A stretch of 39,479 nucleotides of DNA from Rhodobium orientis (GTDB taxonomy: Bacteria; Pseudomonadota; Alphaproteobacteria; Rhizobiales; Rhodobiaceae): positions 1-39,479 of the forward strand of contig NZ_NPEV01000050.1 in the NCBI RefSeq assembly GCF_003258835.1, in the 5' to 3' direction. How positions within the stretch are numbered: position 1 is the first letter of the stretch; every line of letters begins with the position of its first letter. Of this stretch, positions 23,622-31,115 are shown one piece after another. A program made the position numbers and the translations under genes. The notes beneath the pieces are model-generated. The model saw only the letters and a program-made list of their open reading frames with translations. It had not been told where the DNA came from and made no database searches.

Positions 23622-24758
23622 ATGACACTTGATCTCGTCCTCACCGGCGGCCGCGTGATCGACCCCTCGCAGGGGATCGACCGCATCGCCGATGTCGGCT
23701 TTTCCGGCGGCAAGGTCGCCACCATTGCAGACGGCCTGGCATCAAATGCGCGGAACGTCCGCGACGTTTCCGGCAAGATCGTCACGCCGGGCATCATCGA
23801 CCTGCACACCCACGTCTATTGGGGCGGCACCTCGCTCGGCATCGACGCGGAGGAATTCGCCCGGGCGAGCGCGGTGACGACCTGCGTCGACACGGGCAGC
23901 GCCGGTCCGGGCAATTTTCCTGGCTTCCGCAAACACGTCATCGAGCCGAGCCAGACCCGCATCCTGGTCTATCTGCACGTCTCCTTCGCCGGAATTTACG
24001 GTTTCGATCCGCAGATCATGGTCGGCGAGAGCCACGAGTTCAGGCTGATGGCGCCGGGCCACGCGCGCGAGGTGATCAAGGCCAATCGCGACGTCATCGT
24101 CGGCATCAAGGTGCGCGTCGGCCGCCACGCCAGCGGCCCGCAGGGCATCGCGCCGCTCGACGTGGCGCTGGGGCTGTCCGACGAGACAGGTCTTCCTGTT
24201 ATGTGCCACATCGACGAGCCGCCCCCGTCCTACGAGGCGGTGGTCGCCAAGCTGCGCAAGGGCGACGTCCTGACCCACTGTTTCCGCCCCTTCCCCAACA
24301 CGCCGGTGATGGGCGACGGGCGGGTCAAGGACGAGGTCCTGGCGGCGCGCGAGCGGGGCGTCTATTTCGACATCGGCCACGGCATGGGCTCGTTCGCCTA
24401 CAAGACCGCACGGGCGATGCTGGCCGCCGGTTTCCCCCCCGACACCATCTCCTCGGACGTGCACGCCTTCTGCCGGAAGGGCCCGGCCTACGACCAGCTC
24501 ACCACCATGACCAAGTTCCTCGGCCTCGGCATGCCGCTTGGCGAGGTGATCGCGCGGGCAACCGCCAGGCCGGCGGCGGCGCTGAAACGGCCCGAACTCG
24601 GCACCCTGGCGACGGGCGCCGCGGGCGATGCCTCCATCCTGTCGCTGCAGCCCGGCACGCACCGCCTGGAAGACGTCGTCGGCGAGATCCTGACGGTCGA
24701 CGAGCGGCTTGTCGCGGAGGGCGTCGTCATCAACGGACGCTGGTGGTATCCGCAATGA
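23622..24758 (+). CDS. Amidohydrolase/deacetylase-family metallohydrolase
   Basis: Encodes 378 residues of the amidohydrolase superfamily. Metal-ligand motifs are present: LHTHVYWG (HxH), GIKVRVGRH with the lysine expected to be carbamylated, MCHIDEPP, LTHCFRP and the SSDVHAFC aspartate. It is closest in layout to the amidohydrolase/deacetylase group related to Atu3266/EF0837, of which some members hydrolyse acetylated alpha-hydroxy acids; many relatives sit beside PLP enzymes. It overlaps the next gene, a creatininase family member, by four bases (ATGA). A deacylation or ring-opening step before PLP chemistry is inferred. Confidence 0.88.
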   Translation: MTLDLVLTGGRVIDPSQGIDRIADVGFSGGKVATIADGLASNARNVRDVSGKIVTPGIIDLHTHVYWGGTSLGIDAEEFARASAVTTCVDTGSAGPGNFPGFRKHVIEPSQTRILVYLHVSFAGIYGFDPQIMVGESHEFRLMAPGHAREVIKANRDVIVGIKVRVGRHASGPQGIAPLDVALGLSDETGLPVMCHIDEPPPSYEAVVAKLRKGDVLTHCFRPFPNTPVMGDGRVKDEVLAARERGVYFDIGHGMGSFAYKTARAMLAAGFPPDTISSDVHAFCRKGPAYDQLTTMTKFLGLGMPLGEVIARATARPAAALKRPELGTLATGAAGDASILSLQPGTHRLEDVVGEILTVDERLVAEGVVINGRWWYPQ

Positions 24759-25549
24759 TCTGGGAAAGGCTCGCCACTACCGACTTTACGGCCATCGACC
24801 GGCGCACGGTCGTCGTGCTGCCGATCGCCGCCGTCGAACAGCACGGCCCCTATCTGCCGCTCTCCGTCGACTGCGACATCGGCCAGCACCTGCTTGCCGC
24901 CACCGATGCGGTCGTCGGCGAGGACATGCTGATCCTGCCGCAGATCAAGGTCGCGTGCTCCGAGCATCACATGGATTTCGCCGGCACCCTGACGGTGACG
25001 CCGGAGGCCTTCCTGCTCTATGCGTCCGAGCTCCTGGAATCGGTGATCGCGCACGGCTTCTCGCGCATCGTCATCTTCAACAGCCATGGCGGGAACCAGG
25101 CGATCGGCCGTGTGCTCACCGATAAGATCGGCGCCGCGCACCGCGAGTGCCTGGTCGTCATGGCGACGTGGTGGACACTGGCGCATGCGGCCCTCGCCCC
25201 GATCCAGGAAAGCGCGCGCGGCGGCGTCAACCATGCCTGCGAATTCGAGACGTCGCTGATGATGGAGGCGCATCCGGACAGCGTGCGGGTCGACGCCATC
25301 GGCGGCATGCAGTGCGCGCCGACCTTCGCCTGGGCGGAAGAGGACATGATGCACGCCGCCGGCGCCGGGCTTTTCCGCACCATGTACGACAAATCGAACG
25401 GGACCGGCACGGTCGGCGATCCCTCCTTTGCGACGGCGGAAAAGGGCGCGCGGATCCGCGAGGCGGTCGTCGAAGCGTTCGCCGCCGTCATCCGCGACCT
25501 CAAAAGCGCGGAAGCCGCGCCGCGACCGCCGGCGGTGCTCGGCGGTTAA
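24755..25549 (+). CDS. Creatininase-family amidohydrolase
   Basis: Encodes 264 residues. The family signature is clear: AAVEQHGPYLPLSVDCDIG (metal-binding Glu, His and Asp), CSEHHMDFAGTLTV, IFNSHGGNQAIGR, and the later ACEFETSLMM with the second metal-binding Glu. Creatininase relatives hydrolyse cyclic amides or formamides, for example creatinine or formylated pyrimidines and amines. Two operon partners, an amidohydrolase upstream (four-base overlap) and a threonine-synthase-like enzyme 17 bases downstream, suggest an amide-opening step in amino-acid-type breakdown. The exact substrate is not evident. Confidence 0.9.
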   Translation: MIWERLATTDFTAIDRRTVVVLPIAAVEQHGPYLPLSVDCDIGQHLLAATDAVVGEDMLILPQIKVACSEHHMDFAGTLTVTPEAFLLYASELLESVIAHGFSRIVIFNSHGGNQAIGRVLTDKIGAAHRECLVVMATWWTLAHAALAPIQESARGGVNHACEFETSLMMEAHPDSVRVDAIGGMQCAPTFAWAEEDMMHAAGAGLFRTMYDKSNGTGTVGDPSFATAEKGARIREAVVEAFAAVIRDLKSAEAAPRPPAVLGG

Positions 25550-25566
25550 CCAGGGGACGACCCGAG

Positions 25567-26769
25567 ATGACGGAGACGGATTTTCTGCGCTGCACGGCCT
25601 GCGGACGGGACACGGACATCGCGGACGTCCCCTCCCTCTGCCCGTCCTGCGGCGAAATCCTCGACCTGCACATCGCGCCCCGGGAGCGAGAACCCGAGGT
25701 CGCGAAGCCCGTCGGCCTGTGGCGCTGGGCGGACCACTTGCCGCACTGCCGGCCAGAGCACCGCATCAGCCTCGGCGAGGGGCAGTCGCCGCTGCTCGCC
25801 GCCCCCCGGCTCGCCGGCGACCTCGGCCTCAAGAATCTCTGGATCAAGAACGACTCCATCATGCCGACGGCATCGTTCAAGGATCGGGCGGTGGCGCTGG
25901 CGACGTCGCTTGCCCGCAACTATGGCCGGCCCGGCCTCGTGCTGTCCTCCAGCGGCAATGCCGGCGCCTCGGGCGCCGCCTATGCGGCCCGGGCCGGCCT
26001 GCCGCTCGTCGTCTTCGTACCGGCGAGCGCACCGGAGGCCAAGCTCCGGCAGATCGCGGCGGCGGGCGCACGCCTCGTCACCATCGACGGCAAGACGTCC
26101 GACTGCTGCCGCCTCGCCGACGAGCTTGCGCGCGCGCGCGGCTGGGTCAACCTGACCACCACCTACCACAATCCCTACGGCGTCGACGCCTATGCGACCC
26201 TCGCCTACGAGACGGTCCGGCTCGACCCCGATGTGGTGCTGCTGCCGGTCTCCAGCGGCCCAATACTTGCCGGCATCATGAAGGGATATGCGCGGCTGAA
26301 GGCGGCCGGGACGATCACGCGCATTCCGCGCCCCATCGCGGTCCAGTCCGCCGCCTGCGCGCCAATCGTGCGCGCCTTCGAGACGGGCGGCGCCATAGAA
26401 CCCTGGGACCACCAGCCGACCATCGCGTCGGCCCTCAACGACACACTGGCGGGCTACGAGCACGACGGCGACTACACGCTGTCCTGGATCCGCCGGCACA
26501 ATGGCGCGGCCGCTGCCATCGACGACGACACGGTCCGCGCCGGTGTGCGCAAACTCGCCCGAACCGAGGGCATCCTAGTGGAGCCGAGCGCGGCCGTCCC
26601 CATCGCGGCGATCCCGACGCTGATCGAGCGCGGCCTCATAAGCCGCGACGAGCGCATCCTCGCCGTCGCCACCGGCCACGGCCTGAAGGACTTAAGCTGG
26701 GTCGAGGTCGAGGCCGACGCCCGCGGGCTGTCGCCCGAGACGGATATCTTCGCGCTTCTGGCCTCTTGA
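25567..26769 (+). CDS. Threonine-synthase-like PLP-dependent enzyme
   Basis: Encodes 400 residues. A short N-terminal zinc-ribbon segment (CTACGR, then CPSCGE) precedes a fold-type II PLP domain. The PLP lysine is in TASFKDRAVALA, the phosphate-binding part is SSSGNAGASGAAYAARAG, and the C-terminal EGILVEPSAAVPIAAI closes the fold. Zinc-ribbon forms of this kind occur in threonine synthase and in related beta-elimination or replacement enzymes. Threonine synthase proper is a housekeeping enzyme; here the catabolic neighbours point to a lyase acting on a hydroxy- or acyloxy-amino acid. It is the last gene of the operon, with a weak terminator downstream. Confidence 0.88.
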   Translation: MTETDFLRCTACGRDTDIADVPSLCPSCGEILDLHIAPREREPEVAKPVGLWRWADHLPHCRPEHRISLGEGQSPLLAAPRLAGDLGLKNLWIKNDSIMPTASFKDRAVALATSLARNYGRPGLVLSSSGNAGASGAAYAARAGLPLVVFVPASAPEAKLRQIAAAGARLVTIDGKTSDCCRLADELARARGWVNLTTTYHNPYGVDAYATLAYETVRLDPDVVLLPVSSGPILAGIMKGYARLKAAGTITRIPRPIAVQSAACAPIVRAFETGGAIEPWDHQPTIASALNDTLAGYEHDGDYTLSWIRRHNGAAAAIDDDTVRAGVRKLARTEGILVEPSAAVPIAAIPTLIERGLISRDERILAVATGHGLKDLSWVEVEADARGLSPETDIFALLAS

Positions 26770-26781
26770 GCGCTGACGGGC

Positions 26782-26802
26782 AAAGGGACAGGCCCCTTTT
26801 TT
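26782..26802 (+). terminator. Weak intrinsic terminator after the ridA operon
   Basis: AAAGGG (26782-26787) pairs with CCCTTT (26794-26799) around six bases and is followed by three more T, 13 bases past the last stop codon of the operon. The stem is short, so strength is doubtful. Confidence 0.42.
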
Positions 26803-27161
26803 GACGGGCCACGGGTTTTCGCGCACGTGCCCTCAGTGCCGGCATGTGATGGATCATGCCGGGTCCGAATCCGGCCGGTTCAGCGGCCCCGATTGCCCTC
26901 CCAGGCATATGTGCCGGTGTCGCCAGACGCGCAGCGAATTGCCGTTGGGCGCGGCCGCCGCCGCAAGACCGGGGGTCCTTCGGAAGGCTTGCGAGCGAAG
27001 CCCAACCGGACTTTCCCCAGGGTGCCGTCATTTCCAAATCCAGCTCGCTCCGCAACCAGCGCACTCGATTGCGGAAGGCGCGCTCTTGCCGTGAGCTGGC
27101 TAATTGTGTATGACGTTTTTATGAAGGAGTAATTGACTGATAAAGATAAAGAATTTGGGCC
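26803..27161. other. Intergenic stretch before the kinase-methyltransferase gene
   Basis: I find no convincing gene in about 360 bases. Several short overlapping frames exist, one with a few cysteines, but none has a good Shine-Dalgarno or family resemblance. Base composition changes from GC-rich to AT-rich over the last 70 bases, where AAGGAG (27124-27129) and an AT-rich run precede the fusion gene; its promoter is probably here. Confidence 0.5.
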
Positions 27162-28883
27162 ATGAAAAATCAGAAGCTCGGTTTCATTCGTGAGGAAACG
27201 GCGAAGAGGTTCGCTGGCGGCAGTGACGTGGCGTTCCCGACGGAGAACCACCCCAAGTTCATCACCAATTCCAACAGCACGTTGTCGCTCCTGCTCTCGC
27301 GCGACGGAAGCACGGTGCGGAAAATCATCAAATGCGAGTCGGATGGCCTGGCAGGGAACACGCTCAATGAAGCGCTGTTTTACCTGACGATCGCCGGCAA
27401 TCTCCCTCGCAGAAATATTGTCGTGCCCAAATTGTTCGGCGCCCGCCTCATCGAAGGCCATTGTATGGAGCTGGACATCGAATTCGTCGACGGCACGGAA
27501 GTGTTGGGCATTGAGGACAAATCGACGGCAGCATTCGCCTTCGGCAAGGCGGCCGCGTTTCTCAACCATGCTGTTCAATGTGAGGAAAACTGGTGGCTTC
27601 CCCGCAGTTACGGCATCGGAAACGTGCTCAAGAGCAAGTCGACGCACGATCTTGAAGATCTCTTAGCGTCCGTCTCTCGTTCGGACTTGCTTCCGGACTA
27701 CCAGGCTTTCCTAAGCCAGGCGGACGAAATCAACGCCATGTACGACGAAGGGTACCCGACGATCTGTCATGGCGACGCCAACGACCAAAACATCCGACGG
27801 ACCGAAGACGGGTCCAGCATCGTCGCTTTCGATTGGGCGAGAGTTTGCGCCGGACGCGTGGGTGACGATCTTGCTCGAATTGTCTATCCGGCTCTCATTA
27901 TGAAGACCAGCAATGAGACGGTCGAACTGCTCAGGGCAGCAGAGCGCAATATTGTCGACCAATACATGAATGGCCTGAATTCCGAGCGGGTTGAGGCTGG
28001 CGAGCCGGCTTTTGATCGGGCCTTGGTCGAGCGATGCGCACATATCAAGACAGTGGCGCTCTGCTTTGGTATCGTGCCACTTCTGAGACGTGTCTTGACT
28101 CGGCTGCGGAATTCCTCCTCTTTCGATATTCGGTTAAGAACTGCGCAGGCATTTCTCGAATTGATGGCCGAAAGGGCCAGAAACTTGACCACCGAAGGGA
28201 GCAATTTCGGCATGACGACTGCGAAAATCGAGGATCGGTACTACGGATCGGTCGTTTCCGAATACGATCAAGCCCGCGCGAAAACAGAACGGTGGTGGCT
28301 AGAAGATGCCGCGGTGAGGAAATACCTCGAAAACCATAAGAACGCCTCGGTCCTCGATCTTCCCGTCGGCACTGGCCGGTTCATGAGCGCTTATAAGGCG
28401 CTGGAGATGAAACTGAACGCCGTCGACGTTTCGGATGCGATGCTGAACCGGGCCCGCGAGTTCGCTCAGGAACTCGATTATCAAGACGGCACGTTCGCGA
28501 CGGGCGATGCGTTGAAACCTCAACCGCCGGAGTTTGAGTCCGATGTCGGCGTGTGCATGCGCTTTCTCAACTGGCTCGCCCGTCCAAACGCCGAAATGGC
28601 GTTCATGAATATCGCCGCTGCCAGCAAACGCGCCATGATCTTCGGCGTGACCTATATCGACGAAAGCAAGTTTGAGGGCAAAGAGCGCGCGCGCATCGAA
28701 AAGAACCTGGCGAATGCACATACCAAACCAGTCGCTGAAGGATTGCCGCCCAACGGGGCGCACAGCATGGTCTTGTTGCGCGAATGGATCGAGAAGGCCG
28801 GATTTGAGATCCGCGATGAAACGCTGATTTTTGAGACCAAAAACCGCGTGGAGAACAAGGTCTTTTACCTGATCCGAAAATAG
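27162..28883 (+). CDS. Fused APH-type kinase and SAM-dependent methyltransferase
   Basis: Encodes 573 residues in two joined domains. Residues about 30-345 form an aminoglycoside-phosphotransferase/choline-kinase-like fold: a candidate ATP lysine in VRKIIKCES, the catalytic Brenner motif CHGDANDQN (His203, Asp205, Asn210) and the metal-binding Asp224 in AFDWARV. Residues about 351-573 form a class I methyltransferase with SYDQAR-like entry (SEYDQARAKTERWW), motif I SVLDLPVGTGRF (397-407) and an acidic second strand (LNAVDVSDAML). No signal peptide or membrane segment. Base composition is clearly more AT-rich than the flanking operons, suggesting acquisition. The substrate is unknown; phosphorylation and methylation of one small molecule, such as an antibiotic or a sugar/lipid headgroup, is a hypothesis. 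Confidence 0.85.
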   Translation: MKNQKLGFIREETAKRFAGGSDVAFPTENHPKFITNSNSTLSLLLSRDGSTVRKIIKCESDGLAGNTLNEALFYLTIAGNLPRRNIVVPKLFGARLIEGHCMELDIEFVDGTEVLGIEDKSTAAFAFGKAAAFLNHAVQCEENWWLPRSYGIGNVLKSKSTHDLEDLLASVSRSDLLPDYQAFLSQADEINAMYDEGYPTICHGDANDQNIRRTEDGSSIVAFDWARVCAGRVGDDLARIVYPALIMKTSNETVELLRAAERNIVDQYMNGLNSERVEAGEPAFDRALVERCAHIKTVALCFGIVPLLRRVLTRLRNSSSFDIRLRTAQAFLELMAERARNLTTEGSNFGMTTAKIEDRYYGSVVSEYDQARAKTERWWLEDAAVRKYLENHKNASVLDLPVGTGRFMSAYKALEMKLNAVDVSDAMLNRAREFAQELDYQDGTFATGDALKPQPPEFESDVGVCMRFLNWLARPNAEMAFMNIAAASKRAMIFGVTYIDESKFEGKERARIEKNLANAHTKPVAEGLPPNGAHSMVLLREWIEKAGFEIRDETLIFETKNRVENKVFYLIRK

Positions 28884-28939
28884 TAGTCAGACTTGCCGGA
28901 TCGACCCGATCTCCTGCCTTCCTGACGCTTCTTTCCGTG

Positions 28940-29194
28940 CTATTTCGGATTGAATAGGGCCGTGACGGCGGTTGCCTGTTCATCAACGGAAATGCCCATG
29001 CTGTCGATCGCATCGGCGGTCGGCCGGATATTTTCTGCTACGGACAATGATCGCTCGCCTTTGCGAAGCATGGATTGCTGCGAATTTCCTTCGGTTTCCG
29101 CGGCCTTAAAGAGCCCCAGTTCCGGGCGATGGTATCCGGCAGAGAACGCGGTCATTGTGACTTGCGTCCGGGCGCTGTCTTCCCGTCGGAGCAT
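28940..29194 (-). CDS. Small hypothetical protein
   Basis: An 84-residue frame, or 71 from the internal ATG (MTAFSAGYHRPELGLF). Codon use looks coding, with mixed but sensible third positions, and the C-terminus (GISVDEQATAVTALFNPK) reads like a real protein. Neither start has a strong Shine-Dalgarno and I recognise no family. It converges on the kinase-methyltransferase gene. It may be a genuine small gene or a decayed one. Confidence 0.4.
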   Translation of the reverse strand: MLRREDSARTQVTMTAFSAGYHRPELGLFKAAETEGNSQQSMLRKGERSLSVAENIRPTADAIDSMGISVDEQATAVTALFNPK

Positions 29195-29346
29195 CTGATC
29201 TTCGCTGAATCCGGCTCCCGCTTATGTAGGCTCCTGCTCCAACAGAACGCCTCTCGTGCGGCCCCTTCTTCGGCTTCTGCCGCCCAGCCAGCTTTCTTGG
29301 CATTCGCAGCGACCGACCTTTTCCCCGGCCGTCGACGGACGATCCG

Positions 29347-29586
29347 TCAGTGGACGCAGCGGGAGTTCGTCGCGGTGCCCGCCGGCTTGTTGCCCTCGGC
29401 GCGGTCGATGGCCTGTTTTTCCGTCGCGGCCGCGCCGAAGGCCTCGGCGAGGCGGTCGAACTGCTCGGTCGTCAGGTGCAGGGTCATGTTGCCGAGGTCG
29501 AGATGCACCGCGCCGCAGTCTGCGCAGTATTTGATTTGGCAGATGTCGCTGCTGACGAGGGATCTGTTCTTGCAAGGCTTGCTCAT
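29347..29586 (-). CDS. Small CxxC protein downstream of flavodoxin
   Basis: Encodes 79 residues. The core KYCADCGAVHLDLGNMTLHLTTEQFDRLAEAF has a CxxC pair at 21 and 24, with two further cysteines nearer the N-terminus (5 and 16) and one near the C-terminus, so metal or iron-sulfur binding is possible. The start at 29586 is supported by GGAG seven bases upstream. It lies 73 bases after the flavodoxin gene on the same strand and probably shares its transcript, which would link it to nitrogen-fixation electron transfer. I do not recognise a named family. Confidence 0.7.
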   Translation of the reverse strand: MSKPCKNRSLVSSDICQIKYCADCGAVHLDLGNMTLHLTTEQFDRLAEAFGAAATEKQAIDRAEGNKPAGTATNSRCVH

Positions 29587-29659
29587 GGCGGATCTCCGTT
29601 TGGGGTTGCAGCGAGGTCTCTGAAGTATTTCTCGTGACTATCGGATCGCTCCGAACGCC

Positions 29660-30316
<657 letters not shown>

Positions 30317-30386
30317 CTAATTCATTGTTTATGAATTGCTTTTCCGCGCTTTCAGCCAGTGCTAGCGGAAACCGTCATTGTCCGAT

Positions 30387-30406
30387 TGAGAATAATTGTC
30401 ATTGTC
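30387..30406. promoter_or_regulatory. Fur/RirA-like iron-box
   Basis: GAGAATAATTGTCATTGTC (30388-30406) matches the 19-base Fur consensus at 14 positions by eye, and TGAGAATAATTGTCA (30387-30401) also fits the TGA-N9-TCA pattern of RirA boxes. GTCATTGTC is repeated at 30374-30382 and 30398-30406. It lies between the NifA-type site and the sigma-54 promoter. Iron control of flavodoxin is common, but this assignment is inferred. Confidence 0.4.
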
Positions 30407-30418
30407 GGTTGCGCCAAT

Positions 30419-30434
30419 TGTCGGGAAAGGCACA
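30419..30434. promoter_or_regulatory. NifA-type upstream activator sequence
   Basis: TGT-N10-ACA (TGTCGGGAAAGGCACA) is an exact match to the NifA enhancer pattern, centred about 140 bases upstream of the -24 box at 30276-30290. The motif alone is short enough to arise by chance about once in 4 kb; its pairing with a sigma-54 promoter at normal enhancer distance raises its credibility. Confidence 0.6.
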
Positions 30435-30507
30435 AAGGGCGGTGGACCGGACCCTGCCGCCCCGGCGACGTGACGAGGGAGCACGTCGCTCGACAGCACC
30501 CTCCGCT

Positions 30508-30777
30508 TCACTCATCGTCTCGAAGCAAAAACCAAGACACAGGAGGCCTTTCCATTGCCTTCCTCTCCGGCTCGCCGAACTTGAAAATATTGTAAGCTAG
30601 TGTCATAAATACTGGCGTAATAGTCAAGAAAATCAAGAAGAAGAATGAAAAATACACGGAAATATAAAATATAGCTTTCTGCATCGGGATTTCACGACCA
30701 AATACGGCATCCAGAACAGCGATGACACCAAGTATGATTGAAATCAGGAAATTCCATTTCAGGTGTTTTCTCTTCAC
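30508..30777 (-). CDS. Small hypothetical membrane protein
   Basis: Encodes 89 residues from a GTG start with GAGGAG 11 bases upstream. Two hydrophobic segments (NFLISIILGVIAVLDAVFG and AIFYISVYFSFFFLIFLTI) suggest an inner-membrane protein with a basic N-terminus and a charged tail. Base composition is strikingly AT-rich compared with the neighbouring operons, which suggests recent acquisition. I recognise no family. It lies upstream of the flavodoxin regulatory region on the same strand. Confidence 0.5.
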   Translation of the reverse strand: MKRKHLKWNFLISIILGVIAVLDAVFGREIPMQKAIFYISVYFSFFFLIFLTITPVFMTLAYNIFKFGEPERKAMERPPVSWFLLRDDE

Positions 30778-31115
30778 AACCGCCCATACTCCTCTTGTTT
30801 TTGTTCAAACCGGGCTGGCGCAATTCCGGCTCAATGTCGCCAGGGCTGCTGCAATCCTAGCAGAACCATCTTACAGCCCCTTCCCGCATCGCGCGCGGGC
30901 AAACCGGTCGCACCGGGCGGCGCAAAATTGCTGTTGAAATCGATTGCAGAACGCCCTTACCATGCCGGCCCAGAGGACGTCCGCTCCTTCAGGATCGGTC
31001 TCACGTCTTCTAAGCCTTTGTGCGCGAAGCCGGGTTCTCCCCGCAACGACAAGGCTCTTCCGGCGCATCCCGCCGGGCGCTTTTCGGGGCCACCGCTTCG
31101 CTTCGGGAGGAAGTG
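30778..31115. other. Upstream region of the sugar ABC operon (338 bases)
   Basis: No gene is apparent. The stretch contains the LacI-type operator at 30935-30948, overlapped by TTGAAA (30934-30939), a plausible -35 box, and a strong Shine-Dalgarno (GGAGGAAGTG) directly before the binding-protein start at 31116. The frame open from 31020 into the binding protein is not coding upstream of 31116. Confidence 0.55.
30935..30948. promoter_or_regulatory. LacI-family operator upstream of the sugar ABC operon
   Basis: TGAAATCGATTGCA fits the LacI/GalR-family pattern TGNAANCGNTTNCA at every fixed base, with the CG centre. It overlaps a -35-like TTGAAA and lies 167 bases before the binding-protein start. 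The LacI-type regulator encoded within the same operon at 35703 is the likely ligand. Confidence 0.62.

Noticed and set aside
26801-27132. Overlapping short plus-strand frames, one with CPxC-like cysteines
   Set aside because: Three frames are open at once, composition is that of GC-rich non-coding DNA, and no start has a Shine-Dalgarno or family match.
29106-29303. Minus-strand 65-residue basic frame
   Set aside because: It overlaps the more plausible 28940-29194 frame, is very basic, and lacks a Shine-Dalgarno.
30325-30600. Plus-strand frames in the flavodoxin upstream region
   Set aside because: They run over the sigma-54/NifA elements, are Arg/Ser-rich and match no family; regulatory DNA is a better explanation.
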